From assembly GCA_045545665.1 (NCBI GenBank), contig JAZQBL010000046.1:65740-129739 (forward strand): 64,000 nt of DNA. Direction: 5' to 3'. Below the pieces are notes generated by a model. That model was given only the letters and a program-made list of their open reading frames with translations, ran no database searches and was not told the origin of the DNA. Made by a program: the position numbers and the translations under genes. This document shows, piece by piece, positions 7,261 through 16,723 of this stretch. The DNA comes from RGIG7213 sp045545665. Its GTDB lineage: Bacteria > Bacillota > Clostridia > Oscillospirales > CAG-272. The stretch's first letter is position 1, and each line of letters begins with the position of its first letter.

Positions 7261-8097
7261 TTATGTTTTTTCTTTATAGAAGAGTTTATGGCAGACGATA
7301 ACTATCGTCATTGTGATCACCGCACCTGCACACGTATCCGAAAGGAAGTGTGCGCCGCACACCATTCTCGAAAGCATAACGAGTGCAATCCAGGCAATTG
7401 CCGAAAACCTTGTTATGTTTGCTTTGCGCTTATCCTTGAGCGCATCAAAGACGAAGGAAAGCGTATACATAATTACCGCATTTGACGTATGTCCCGATGG
7501 GAAAGATTTATGTGCATCATCTGCGGCACGTCCGATGGGGATATACCATTTTACAAATTCAGAAGCATCTGAAAGAGTTCTGAATCTCGGTCTGCCCCAC
7601 ATCGATTTGATCGACGAAATTATGACGAGTGTTGCAAGTCCGACAGCGACGACTGTGACGAGTGCGGGCTTTATCTTTTTGAGTGTTTCGTCCTTTATTC
7701 TTCGGGCGATCATCACAAAAAGCGCCGTTACGATAAGTGCGCCGAGCGCTGACAAAACTTTTGTAAGCGTCATTTCGTACACTTCGACGCTGTAATATTC
7801 GACCGTTCTCGTAATTGTTGAGTACGTTGCTATGACGCCGCCTATAACGCAGAGTGATGACAGATAAATATGTCCTTTCACCTTTTGCTTTGCAACGTAG
7901 ACTGCAAGGGCGGCAAACGAAAATGCAACGAAAAGAAGTGACGGCGGTTCTGCCCATATTTCAAGGAAGAGCGCCCAGGAATCATTCATTTTCGTCAACG
8001 ACGAGGATATTTCGTAATCATAAAACGCACCCACTGCAAGTCCTGCAAAAAGCAGGACGTACAGTATAACGGGTACAAAATATTTTTTGATCTTCAT
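7261..8097 (-). CDS. PAP2-family membrane phosphatase
   Basis: The 278-residue protein carries the three acid-phosphatase motifs: KSMWGRPRFR (near 174), SFPSGHTSNA (near 203) and SRMVCGAHFLSD (near 245), with about six membrane segments. PAP2 enzymes dephosphorylate lipid phosphates such as undecaprenyl or phosphatidyl phosphate at the membrane. The ATG at 8097 is chosen because the ROK stop codon ends at 8099, one base away; an ATG 57 bases upstream lies inside the ROK gene. No strong ribosome binding site is seen, so translational coupling is likely. Membership in a sugar operon is odd and may be only positional. Confidence 0.85.
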   Translation of the reverse strand: MKIKKYFVPVILYVLLFAGLAVGAFYDYEISSSLTKMNDSWALFLEIWAEPPSLLFVAFSFAALAVYVAKQKVKGHIYLSSLCVIGGVIATYSTITRTVEYYSVEVYEMTLTKVLSALGALIVTALFVMIARRIKDETLKKIKPALVTVVAVGLATLVIISSIKSMWGRPRFRTLSDASEFVKWYIPIGRAADDAHKSFPSGHTSNAVIMYTLSFVFDALKDKRKANITRFSAIAWIALVMLSRMVCGAHFLSDTCAGAVITMTIVIVCHKLFYKEKT

Positions 8098-8098
8098 A

Positions 8099-9049
8099 TT
8101 ATTTGCCGAGGTTAGCGGCACCGATGATACCTGCATCGTTACCGAGTTTTGCAATGCGAACGACGGTCTGTCTTTCCTTTTCGATGTTCTTTGTAAAGAC
8201 TTCGTTGTTTATCTTTTCAAGCAAAGGAATAAGAAGTCCGTCGCCTTCGTTTGAAACGCCGCCGCCGATACAAAGTATCTCGGGTTGGAAAAGATTTATT
8301 ACGTTCGTTATTCCGCACGCAAGGTATGAGATATATTTATCGACTACTCTTTGCGCCGCTTCATCGCCCTGTCTTTGAGCGATAAACGCCGTTCTTCCGC
8401 TCACCTTGCCCATCTCCTCGGTGACCTTGACCATAAGAGACGAGGGTGTTTTTTCCATTTCCTCTTTCGTCATTCTTATAAGCGCCGTGGCGGAGCTGTA
8501 TGCTTCCCAGCAGCCGAGTCTTCCGCAGTTACAAGGCACGCCGCCGTGTTCGATGACCATATGGCCAAGCTCTCCGCCTGCGTAGTTGAAGCCCGAATAG
8601 ACTTTTCCGTTTATGACGATACCGCCGCCGACACCTGTGCCGAGGGTTATCATAACGGAATTTTTCGCTCCCTTTGCCGCACCTGCAACAGCCTCGCCGA
8701 GAGCGGCGGCGTTTGCATCGTTTTCGATATATATCTTAACGTCAAGGAGTTTTGAAAGCTTTTCCGTTATGGGGTACTTCTCCATAAGCAGATTGCACGC
8801 TCTGTCTATCACGCCCGTGTCACAGTTTATGGCGCCGGGTGTTGCAAGACCTGCATACGCAATATCATCAAGTGTAATACCGTACGATGCGGCAAGATCC
8901 TTTACAAGACGTGCGATATCTTCCGCTACGGCGTCGTTCCCTCTTTCGGGAAGTGTGGGAACGGACATTTTTTTAACGATCGTATTGTTTTCATCAACAA
9001 GGCCTGCGGCTATATTCGTGCCGCCGAGATCAATGCCAATATAATACAT
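8099..9049 (-). CDS. ROK-family sugar kinase (glucokinase-like)
   Basis: The 316-residue protein begins MYYIGIDLGGTNIAAGLVDE (phosphate-1 motif DLGGT), has MITLGTGVGGGIVINGKV (phosphate-2), and the zinc-binding ROK signature CNCGRLGCWEAY with its GELGHMVIEHGG histidine. There is no N-terminal DNA-binding domain, so it is a kinase rather than a repressor. Glucokinase is the commonest activity, but an amino-sugar or ketose substrate is possible in this operon. It lies 15 bases after the isomerase-like gene. Confidence 0.9.
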   Translation of the reverse strand: MYYIGIDLGGTNIAAGLVDENNTIVKKMSVPTLPERGNDAVAEDIARLVKDLAASYGITLDDIAYAGLATPGAINCDTGVIDRACNLLMEKYPITEKLSKLLDVKIYIENDANAAALGEAVAGAAKGAKNSVMITLGTGVGGGIVINGKVYSGFNYAGGELGHMVIEHGGVPCNCGRLGCWEAYSSATALIRMTKEEMEKTPSSLMVKVTEEMGKVSGRTAFIAQRQGDEAAQRVVDKYISYLACGITNVINLFQPEILCIGGGVSNEGDGLLIPLLEKINNEVFTKNIEKERQTVVRIAKLGNDAGIIGAANLGK

Positions 9050-9064
9050 TAAGAAAACCTCTCT

Positions 9065-10447
9065 TTATTTAATTACGGAAACTTCCCAGCCCATCGTTTC
9101 ACCGAAAGCCTTCAACACCTTAACGTCGCCGCCGTATACGAGAGCGCCGTGGTGTATACCGCCGAGCTTACTGAACTCAGGCAAAAATTCCGTCAAGGGC
9201 TTGCACACCTTCATCCAACCGCTTACGTCATCTCTGAAGGACGTTTCGTAAGGAACTTCAAGTGCTTCAACTTCCGTAAGTATAAATCTGTATTTACCGC
9301 CGCCTATGGGACAAAGTGATACGTATACGGCATCACCCGGCTTAAATACGGACATCATTGATATGGGATCGCCTGCGTTTTTACCGTAGGGGAATCTGCA
9401 AACTCTGCAGTCGGGCTTTGAAGAAACGCTCTTTACGTTATATTCGCCCATATGTGAAAGGTATACTGTGTTATCTCTCCAGTTTGCACAGAACATTTCG
9501 GCAAACGTCGTATCTTCGTACTGTGAAAGGAGTGCGCCGACGAGAGCCGCCGTCATAACGTCGCCTTCACCTGCGTAACCGATACCCTCGCCCATTTCCT
9601 TACAAGCTTCTGCGAAGGGCATATAGTCGAACTGTGTATCTCCGTCAACGCCCATAAAGTTCATCGTGAATGCTGTAAGACCGTTTTCCTTGATCCACTT
9701 TCTTATACCGAGTCCTGTACGGCAGGAGCCCTTGTACTGCTCGTACGTTACGCTGTTCATTGCGTATCTTTCGCAGTCAAGTGCGTATTCTGCCTTTATT
9801 TCTTCCTCGTCTACTGCGGGCAATTCGCCGTCAACGAAGTTCTTTACCTTCATTCCTATCGTCTTTTCAAGCTCGTCTGCGGGGATAGCAAAGTCGCCCA
9901 TTCCTTCAAAAGGACCGCCGAGGTGTCCGACCTTTGCGTTTTTCATAGCCTTTGCCATTTTTGCGCCCTTTACAGCCGCAGCAACGTCGTCGATAACCGT
10001 GGAATTTTCATAGTGGCCTGCGAATATCTGGAAATCCTTTCCGTTGCGGATAAGGAGGTTGCACATATCCTGTACGCCGTGTATACCGTGGTTCGTGTTT
10101 ATTTTTGCACTTGACACGTTGTGATCGAAAACGTAGTCGGGTGTCGTATCGAGTACGATTATGGGGAGCTTTGTGTTTTTAAGAACGTCTGCCGCTTCAA
10201 GAGAAGGCGAGTATGCAAGGTGAAGCGTTACGAGTGCATCGACGTCAGCATCCTCAAACGATGCTATTGCTTTTTCGAACTGCTCTTTTACGCAGCATGT
10301 TTCGCTTTCAACGACTTCAAGACCTCTGAAGCGAAGCTCCATACAGATCTGCTGATAAAATCCTTCGAGGTGTACTCTTCTTTTGGGCGCTGTCTGGTCG
10401 TAAAGCGCGATATAAAGGGGCAGAAGCCCGATCTTGGGTTTATTCAT
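9065..10447 (-). CDS. L-fucose/L-arabinose isomerase-like protein
   Basis: The 460-residue protein resembles the fucose isomerase/arabinose isomerase superfamily: an N-terminal Rossmann-like part (KIGLLPLYIALYDQ, VDALVTLHLAYSPSLEAADVL), TNHGIHGVQDMCNLLIRNGKDF in the middle, and a C-terminal part with FMGVDGDTQ, GEGDVMTAALVGALLSQ and GIHHGALVYGGD. Known members interconvert aldoses and ketoses with Mn2+. Glu and His residues in EGDVMT and IHHG could be metal ligands. Its start overlaps the amidohydrolase stop by four bases (ATGA). The FGGY kinase two genes upstream fits phosphorylation of the ketose product. The real substrate is unknown. Confidence 0.75.
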   Translation of the reverse strand: MNKPKIGLLPLYIALYDQTAPKRRVHLEGFYQQICMELRFRGLEVVESETCCVKEQFEKAIASFEDADVDALVTLHLAYSPSLEAADVLKNTKLPIIVLDTTPDYVFDHNVSSAKINTNHGIHGVQDMCNLLIRNGKDFQIFAGHYENSTVIDDVAAAVKGAKMAKAMKNAKVGHLGGPFEGMGDFAIPADELEKTIGMKVKNFVDGELPAVDEEEIKAEYALDCERYAMNSVTYEQYKGSCRTGLGIRKWIKENGLTAFTMNFMGVDGDTQFDYMPFAEACKEMGEGIGYAGEGDVMTAALVGALLSQYEDTTFAEMFCANWRDNTVYLSHMGEYNVKSVSSKPDCRVCRFPYGKNAGDPISMMSVFKPGDAVYVSLCPIGGGKYRFILTEVEALEVPYETSFRDDVSGWMKVCKPLTEFLPEFSKLGGIHHGALVYGGDVKVLKAFGETMGWEVSVIK

Positions 10448-11457
10448 TGTAGTATCCTTTCTGCATTATTGTAAAATACGTCCTCGGCAAGCTTTTTTCC
10501 GCCTGCTTCATACGTTGTATCAAGTATGTTTTTAAGCTGTTCGTAGAGGAAAAACGTATATTTTGCCTCTTTTTCAGCTCCTTCTATATGCTTATTGAAG
10601 GGAAAATCCTCCCTGGGCATATTGGTGTAGGTCGTTTCGGTCCAGCGTCTTTTGCCGTGCCAGAGGAACACGGGAAGATCCGTTCCGTACATTATCTTAT
10701 CCTGCGGATATTTTTCAAGCACGTATTCAAGCACGGCAGGGTTCAACACCGCCGCTATATCGTAGCTGAAATGATATCTGTCGTCCCCGAGCTTTTCTGT
10801 AGCACTTTTTATATGATCCGTTGCGTAGCATCTGCCCGCATGTGCTATTATGAGCTTGATATCGGGATATTTATCCTTTACCGCTCTGAGCTCTTTTATG
10901 TTATTATCGTCGGGGAATCTGCCTGCTCTGGGCAAATGCAGGACCATTGCCTTTTTATATTTATTGAACACGGCAAGCTGTTCGGGCTTTATGAAATCGA
11001 AAAGACCTATTTCAGAGCCTTTGACGCCCGAAACGAAATCGGGGTAAGGCTTACAGCCGTCAAAATTGCCTTCTGTCAGCACTTTTTCGACGTATTCGTG
11101 ATCCCAGGCGGGATCCACCATCATCATAGCATATCTTGCCTTACCTTCTTTTTTAAGGTTTGCAAGATATGCGTTATTTGCATCGACGTCAACGCCTCTT
11201 GTAACGCAAGGAAGCACGTTTGCCTCGACTGACGAATCGGGGTAAAGAACATCTCTGTAATATGCGTAATCTTCAAAGCGCATGACCGAGCCGCACTGCA
11301 CCGCCCAGTCGTTCGGGTCGGGTGTGCAGTTTTTACGCATTTCCTCAGTTGAAATATGCATATGCATATCTATTATCTTTTCGGGAATGCGGGGTTTTAT
11401 AAATTCATTGTAAAAAGCGGTATCAATATCCGTCTTTTTGAAATAATCGACTACCAT
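10444..11457 (-). CDS. Amidohydrolase-superfamily protein (amidohydrolase_2 type)
   Basis: The 337-residue protein has the TIM-barrel metal-site features of amidohydrolase-2 enzymes: HMHIS near residue 33, a His in VLHLPRAG, a His in LIIAHAGRC near 204 and Asp in MYGTDLPVFLWHG near 260. Family members act as decarboxylases, lactonases or C-O/C-N hydrolases. It overlaps the FGGY kinase stop by seven bases and the next start by four, so the three are translated together. A lactonase-like or hydrolytic step on a sugar derivative is plausible but not shown. Confidence 0.8.
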   Translation of the reverse strand: MVVDYFKKTDIDTAFYNEFIKPRIPEKIIDMHMHISTEEMRKNCTPDPNDWAVQCGSVMRFEDYAYYRDVLYPDSSVEANVLPCVTRGVDVDANNAYLANLKKEGKARYAMMMVDPAWDHEYVEKVLTEGNFDGCKPYPDFVSGVKGSEIGLFDFIKPEQLAVFNKYKKAMVLHLPRAGRFPDDNNIKELRAVKDKYPDIKLIIAHAGRCYATDHIKSATEKLGDDRYHFSYDIAAVLNPAVLEYVLEKYPQDKIMYGTDLPVFLWHGKRRWTETTYTNMPREDFPFNKHIEGAEKEAKYTFFLYEQLKNILDTTYEAGGKKLAEDVFYNNAERILQ

Positions 11458-12905
11458 GTGTGTACGACTTCCTGTACTGCATCGCGGAGTGCTTTATATT
11501 TATTATATTTTTCATTATAATAAGCGTACATCTTCTCGTCGGGAAGGTCCATAGCCGTACCCTCGATAAGCGATATATAACCGTCGGTCATACCGCATCC
11601 GACAGATGCTATTGCCGCCGCACCGACAGCGCACGCCTCTGCGTTTTCCATTCTCGTTATCTTACAGCCCGTAACGTATCCGACGATGGAGCACCACAGG
11701 TCGCTTCTTGAAGCTCCTCCCATTATTTTAAGCGAGCTTATGTCAACGCCCTGCTCTGCATATTTTTCAAGGCTTGCACGCACGTCAAACGCAACGCCCT
11801 CCATAAGTGCTCTGGCGATATCGTATTTATCGTTTCCGAGTCGGAGTCCGTGGATACAGCCCGACATTGCGCTGTCCTTAAGAGGAAATCCTGCGCCCGA
11901 AAAATGGGGGAAGAAGAGGATATCTTTTGATGATCCGACTCTCTTTTCAGCTTCGATATCGAGCGTTTTGTAATCGCTTGAAAACGTATCTCTTACCCAC
12001 TTCATAGCGTTACCGACGCCCGAAAGTGATGCAATATTGCCGTAAAGTCCTTTCTTGGGGTGTATACCGGGGCAGGTATGGCTCTTTGAGTACGTGAGCT
12101 TATCGCCTATACCGAGAAGCACCCATGCAGTACCCGTTGAAAGCATCATATCGCCTACGTTCAAGGCACCGCATCCGATGGATGCACAGTACTGGTCGTG
12201 TGCGCCGTTATACACTTTTACACTTTCCGGGATACCGAGAAGCTTTGACGCTTCCTTTGTCAGCGTTCCGATATATGCGCCCGAGGGCATAACGGCAGGG
12301 AGTCTGTCCTCACCTATACCGACTATTTCAAGTATTTCTTCATCCCACTTGCCCGTGTTTATATTAAAGATCTCTCTTATTGAAGCATTCGTGGGATCGA
12401 CTACGTTTTTGCCCGTGAGCTTGAAGTTCACGTATTCAACTGTCGAAACGAAGCTGTACGTTTTTTCAAACACTTCGGGCTCGTGCTTCTTCACCCACAT
12501 GATCTTTGCGGCGTCGCTTCCCGGGTCTGTCGTCCAGCCGCAACGGGAATATATGCCGTCTTCGCCGAGCTTTTCGTCAAGTATCTTACATTCCTCTGTT
12601 GCTCTCATATCCATCCACGTGATGGCGGGGCGCAAGGAGTTGAAATCTTTATCCACGAAAGCCGTCGTCGCACCCTGTGTGGAGAGTGAAAGTGCGGCTA
12701 TCTGCGTTTTATCGATATCCTTCGTGCTTTCGTTTACCGTATAAACTACGGCATCCCACCAGGCTTCGGCAGACTGCTCTGCGATGCCGCCGGGGGCTGA
12801 CGTTATCGGATATTCACGGTATGCAAGACCGTGTATTTTTTTATCTTCACCGAGAACGACGGTTTTAGTTCCCGTCGTTCCTACATCTATACCTAATACG
12901 TACAT
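11451..12905 (-). CDS. FGGY-family carbohydrate kinase (xylulokinase-like)
   Basis: The 484-residue protein starts MYVLGIDVGTTGTKTVVLGEDKK and contains ALSLSTQGATTAFVD, ITWMDMRATEEC, NGAHDQYCASIGCGA, MMLSTGTAWVLLG and the C-terminal LKIMGGASRSDLWCSIVGYVTG, the two halves of the FGGY/ASKHA fold. It phosphorylates a ketose or polyol with ATP. The start codon ATG shares one base with the aminotransferase stop. The exact sugar cannot be told; xylulose-type kinases have this length. Neighbouring isomerase-like gene supports an isomerase-kinase pair. Confidence 0.88.
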   Translation of the reverse strand: MYVLGIDVGTTGTKTVVLGEDKKIHGLAYREYPITSAPGGIAEQSAEAWWDAVVYTVNESTKDIDKTQIAALSLSTQGATTAFVDKDFNSLRPAITWMDMRATEECKILDEKLGEDGIYSRCGWTTDPGSDAAKIMWVKKHEPEVFEKTYSFVSTVEYVNFKLTGKNVVDPTNASIREIFNINTGKWDEEILEIVGIGEDRLPAVMPSGAYIGTLTKEASKLLGIPESVKVYNGAHDQYCASIGCGALNVGDMMLSTGTAWVLLGIGDKLTYSKSHTCPGIHPKKGLYGNIASLSGVGNAMKWVRDTFSSDYKTLDIEAEKRVGSSKDILFFPHFSGAGFPLKDSAMSGCIHGLRLGNDKYDIARALMEGVAFDVRASLEKYAEQGVDISSLKIMGGASRSDLWCSIVGYVTGCKITRMENAEACAVGAAAIASVGCGMTDGYISLIEGTAMDLPDEKMYAYYNEKYNKYKALRDAVQEVVHTW

Positions 12906-14455
12906 TATTTTTCCATAACCTTTATCGCTTCTTTGATCTTACCGCACAAAAAGTCCATTGCATATCTTGATGCTATGAGCGGCGGCTTAACAAGGACAAC
13001 GGGAGGACAGTTAGCCTTGTAGAGCTGTGCGGAGATATCTACGCACATATCGTTGAGTATCTGTGCAAACTTTGCCGCCTCGTCGACCTTTGCAAAGCGG
13101 AGGCCTGCAAGATGGCCGAAGCCGTCTGCTCTTACGATAAGGTCGCTGTTTTCCTCTGCTATCTTTTCAAGATTTTCGTAGAAATATTCGCCTGCGTCCT
13201 TTATTTCTTCGCTGTTTGCCTTGGAAAATTCCATAGTTACGAGGTATGCAAGGGATGCAAGCTCCTCCTGGCCGTTCGTTACGAGTGCGCCGAAGAGGTT
13301 GAGAGCGTCCATTTCAGCCGTCGTGATAAGCTTACTTGCAGGATATTCACCGCCGGGGAAGCCCTTACCTACTACTGCAAAATCGGGGTTGAGTCCCCAT
13401 TTTCTGAATAAGAACATTCCGTCGTACCACATACACGACTGAATTTCGTCACACATCGTAGGTGTATCGTACTCACGGCAAAGCTTATATGCGCCCTGCA
13501 AATATTCTTTCGTAAGTCTTATTGCGCCGTAGTTCATAAGGATTATTTCGTGAGCAAAGCCTGCCGTCTTATAGTTGCCGCTGTTGTACGTCTTGAGCTT
13601 TTCTTCAAAGTCTGCAAGGTCGTTTATCATAACGGGAACTATTTTGTAAAGTCCTGCCTTTTCAGCCTCTGCTGCAAATCCGCCCCAGAGTCCTCTGAGA
13701 GTCTGTGCGAATATCGTCGTACCGTGGTAGTTGGCTTCGTTTGTACCCTTCATATCAGCCATTACGAAGAAAACGGGTGTTTTGCCGTAATACTTGGGAT
13801 CTGCAAACGTGCCGTCGAGCTTATAAAATCTCGAAAGCATCATCTTGAAGCCTGCTTCGCACGCAAGGCTTCCCGTTTCAAGGTTGATACAGCGGTTGAG
13901 GACCTTAGGCTCTCTTGAAGCAAGTATTTTTTCAAGTTCAGCGTCGCAAACGCCGCCGTTTGCCGCACGGATGAGTTCGCGCTCTGCAAGTCTTGTTATG
14001 TAACCTCTTGTGTTGTTGTGCGTAGCGTTGGGAACGCCGAGCTTACGTGCGTTGTCGATGAGCTTATATCCGCCGAAGCCGTGGCCGAGGGATGCGTGGT
14101 AGTGTTCGCTCTTACCTATAAAGTAGACCTTTCCGTCTTCACCTATACGGCAGAGTCCTCTTGCCGAAAGAGGTGACATGCACTTATGAAGTGCTTTTGC
14201 AAATGCGTCCGTTGCCGCGCCGTTATTCGTCGTTTCAAAAGCGTCAACGACCTGTGTGCCGACGTCGGACAGCATCTTTTCGTTTGCCGTCTGTCTTTCT
14301 TCGGGCATAAAGTCGATCTTTTCGGAAACTATCTTTTCAGCTTCCTCCATCGTTACGTATCCGTTGTACACTGCGGACGCGCAAAGTGCTTTGGCGTAGT
14401 CTTCGCCTAAAATATCCTTAAGGGACATACAGGGAGATTTAAACATATCTTTCAC
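12905..14455 (-). CDS. Class III (PLP) aminotransferase family protein
   Basis: The 516-residue protein shows class III aminotransferase features: ETGSLACEAGFKMML near residue 193, the Asp of CDEIQSCMWYDGMF near 343 that contacts the PLP ring nitrogen, and the Schiff-base Lys in FAVVGKGFPGGEYPASK. It lacks the usual N-terminal family start and has an extra N-terminal 100 residues, so it is a divergent branch. First gene of the operon, with a full consensus promoter upstream. An amino group on the pathway substrate (amino sugar, amino polyol or omega-amino acid) is implied. Start follows AAGGATAGGTGAAAGAT. Confidence 0.85.
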   Translation of the reverse strand: MKDMFKSPCMSLKDILGEDYAKALCASAVYNGYVTMEEAEKIVSEKIDFMPEERQTANEKMLSDVGTQVVDAFETTNNGAATDAFAKALHKCMSPLSARGLCRIGEDGKVYFIGKSEHYHASLGHGFGGYKLIDNARKLGVPNATHNNTRGYITRLAERELIRAANGGVCDAELEKILASREPKVLNRCINLETGSLACEAGFKMMLSRFYKLDGTFADPKYYGKTPVFFVMADMKGTNEANYHGTTIFAQTLRGLWGGFAAEAEKAGLYKIVPVMINDLADFEEKLKTYNSGNYKTAGFAHEIILMNYGAIRLTKEYLQGAYKLCREYDTPTMCDEIQSCMWYDGMFLFRKWGLNPDFAVVGKGFPGGEYPASKLITTAEMDALNLFGALVTNGQEELASLAYLVTMEFSKANSEEIKDAGEYFYENLEKIAEENSDLIVRADGFGHLAGLRFAKVDEAAKFAQILNDMCVDISAQLYKANCPPVVLVKPPLIASRYAMDFLCGKIKEAIKVMEK

Positions 14456-14489
14456 CTATCCTTATTTTATTTCATATTTTTATAATTTT

Positions 14490-14518
14490 ATTATATAAGA
14501 GTTTATGCCGAATGTCAA
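14490..14518 (-). promoter_or_regulatory. Promoter of the aminotransferase-kinase operon
   Basis: Minus-strand TTGACA (14518-14513) and TATAAT (14495-14490) are spaced by 17 bases in the gap between mrdA and the aminotransferase. It separates the catabolic genes from the mre operon. No clear operator palindrome was seen. Confidence 0.88.
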
Positions 14519-14533
14519 TATACAAAAGAGATT

Positions 14534-16723
14534 TTATCCGCTTTCATTCTCCGTTTGTTCATCCTGTTGTATATTTTCTTCCGTTTCCCGGTCTTCCTCG
14601 GATACGTTCTCCGAAAGCTGTGCCGGTTCGGGGGCGGTATCTTCTTCGGGGAGCGCTTCGGTGTCTTTCGTTTCTTCCTCTTCTATCGGGTTGCCGTTTT
14701 TATCGAGATTAAAGTGTGTCGATATTATACCCAGCACCGCCGTTGCGGCTTTTCTGCCCGTTGCGCCGTTTTCTATAACGCAGGAGACGACGATCTCGGG
14801 ATCATCGTACGGAGCGAATGCCGTAAGTACGGCGTTATTATTATTTTTCGTTATCTGCGCCGTACCCGTCTTTACGCCGATATCGAATTTATAACGCTTG
14901 GTTGTGGACGTGTTCGCCTTCGACTCTCTCATTCCGCGTCTTAAATACTCGCAGTGCTCGTCGGAAAGCTCCGCTTCGCCGAGTATGACGGGCTCATTAT
15001 ATACCGTATCCTGTCCCGAATACGTTTCCGACTTATAAAGCACGGTCGCTTTGTATCTTATACCGCTGTTTATTATCGTGGATATATACATCGAGAGCTG
15101 CAGGGGCGTTACTGCGTTTTTACTCTGCCCTATCGCCGCCTGGAGCGTGTCGCCCGGGTTCCATACGCCGAGATTCTCTTCGGAATAATAAACGGGACCT
15201 GCTATGACGCCCTTTGATTCGAGCAGCTCGATTCCCGTATACTGACCGAGTCCGAGAGTCGTACAGTAATCGTTGAGCGCCTCGATACCGAGTCTGCGTC
15301 CGACGTCGTAGAAATAGCAGTTGCACGATACTCCGAGCGCCTTTACAAGATCTATCGGACCGTGGCCGTGCAGATACCAGCAGTCGGGCTGGTAGTCGCT
15401 GTAATATCTGTACTCGCCTTCGCACACGACGGAGCTTGACGGAGTGATTATTCCGTTTGTGAGTGCGGCGGCACTCGTTGCGACTTTAAACGTAGAACCG
15501 GGTGCGTAATTGCCCATGAGCGCTCTGTTGAAAAGCGGCTGTTTTTCATCTTCAAGCAGATCGGCGTACTTTTCTGTAAACATTGAAAGGTCGTACGACG
15601 GATACGATGCCAAAGCAAGCACCTGACCGTTATTCGGGTCTATGATACTGACAGCGCCGCTGTCGGCAAGCCGTCCGTCTTCGTCGCTTTCGGCTTCTTC
15701 AACTATTTCTTTTATATTTTCAAAAAGCTTTTCTTCGGCATCTATCTGCATATCTATATCTATCGTGAGATAGACGTTGCGCCCGGGTACGACCTCGGTC
15801 TCCGTTTCCGTCGATATGATACCGCCGTATTCGTCCTCGGTTATCTTGACGACACCGTCGGAGCCTTTCAAAAGCTCCTCAAATGCTTTTTCCGCACCGT
15901 CAAGTCCGACGACGGCGTCGTAGCTGTAGCCGTCGGCAAGATATTCTTCTATTTCATCTGCGGGGATCTTTCCGACTCTGCCGAGGATGTGCGATGCGTG
16001 ACCGGGATATTCGTACGTTCTTTTCCATTCCTTTGATACGTATATACCCGTCGATGCTCTTTCAAGCACAGCCGTCACAAGCTCGATCTTTGCTTCCTCT
16101 TTTATGATAAAGGGTGTGTCGGGGGCGAAATTCATCGTATCAAGCTCGTATCTTACGGCTATGACGTCGTACTGCGTACGTCCTTCGTAAATATAATTAC
16201 CGCGTGCGTTTTTTATGCCGTAATATTCAATAAACCACTCGAAAAGATCGACGCACGAGATGTTTTTATCAAGTCCGTTTTTCTCAAGAAACGAATAAAA
16301 GCGTGCATTCGATATCGTATTTTCAAGCTTTTCTTCGTCGTACGACACGTGCGGATACGTTCCTTTTATCGGGAAACGCGTGATGAAGTCCTCGCCGTAA
16401 TCCTCAAGCACACGGCTTATTTCGGCAATAACGCCGTTTTTGCCCGTCGAGGTGAAATTTTTAAGCGAATTATAGCTTAACTGTATTGTGTTTGTATATT
16501 CATTACTTACAAGTGCTTTGCCGTTTCTGTCGTATATTTCGCCTCTTACCGCCTGGACGGTCTCGTATCTTACGTACGTTTTCGTTGAGCCGGATATATA
16601 TTTATCGACACCCGTTATCTGCATATTGACGAGCTTTATTACGTAAAAGCCGCATACCGCAACGAAAAATGCACCCAGAACAAGCAGCGCACCCGTATGA
16701 TATTTTTTTGTTCTATTCTTCAT
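14534..16723 (-). CDS. mrdA: Penicillin-binding protein 2 (elongasome transpeptidase)
   Basis: The 729-residue protein has one N-terminal membrane helix (LLVLGAFFVAVCGFYVIKLV), a dimerization domain (QAVRGEIYDRNGKALVSNEY) and a transpeptidase domain with the active-site motifs STFK (APGSTFK), SCN (GVSCNCYFYDVG) and KTGT (IGVKTGTAQ). It crosslinks lateral-wall peptidoglycan with MreBCD and RodA. Its start overlaps mreD by 11 bases. The last 50 residues are strikingly acidic and low-complexity (rich in Glu, Asp, Pro), longer than in most PBP2 proteins. No rodA follows; the next gene belongs to the catabolic operon. Confidence 0.95.
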   Translation of the reverse strand: MKNRTKKYHTGALLVLGAFFVAVCGFYVIKLVNMQITGVDKYISGSTKTYVRYETVQAVRGEIYDRNGKALVSNEYTNTIQLSYNSLKNFTSTGKNGVIAEISRVLEDYGEDFITRFPIKGTYPHVSYDEEKLENTISNARFYSFLEKNGLDKNISCVDLFEWFIEYYGIKNARGNYIYEGRTQYDVIAVRYELDTMNFAPDTPFIIKEEAKIELVTAVLERASTGIYVSKEWKRTYEYPGHASHILGRVGKIPADEIEEYLADGYSYDAVVGLDGAEKAFEELLKGSDGVVKITEDEYGGIISTETETEVVPGRNVYLTIDIDMQIDAEEKLFENIKEIVEEAESDEDGRLADSGAVSIIDPNNGQVLALASYPSYDLSMFTEKYADLLEDEKQPLFNRALMGNYAPGSTFKVATSAAALTNGIITPSSSVVCEGEYRYYSDYQPDCWYLHGHGPIDLVKALGVSCNCYFYDVGRRLGIEALNDYCTTLGLGQYTGIELLESKGVIAGPVYYSEENLGVWNPGDTLQAAIGQSKNAVTPLQLSMYISTIINSGIRYKATVLYKSETYSGQDTVYNEPVILGEAELSDEHCEYLRRGMRESKANTSTTKRYKFDIGVKTGTAQITKNNNNAVLTAFAPYDDPEIVVSCVIENGATGRKAATAVLGIISTHFNLDKNGNPIEEEETKDTEALPEEDTAPEPAQLSENVSEEDRETEENIQQDEQTENESG

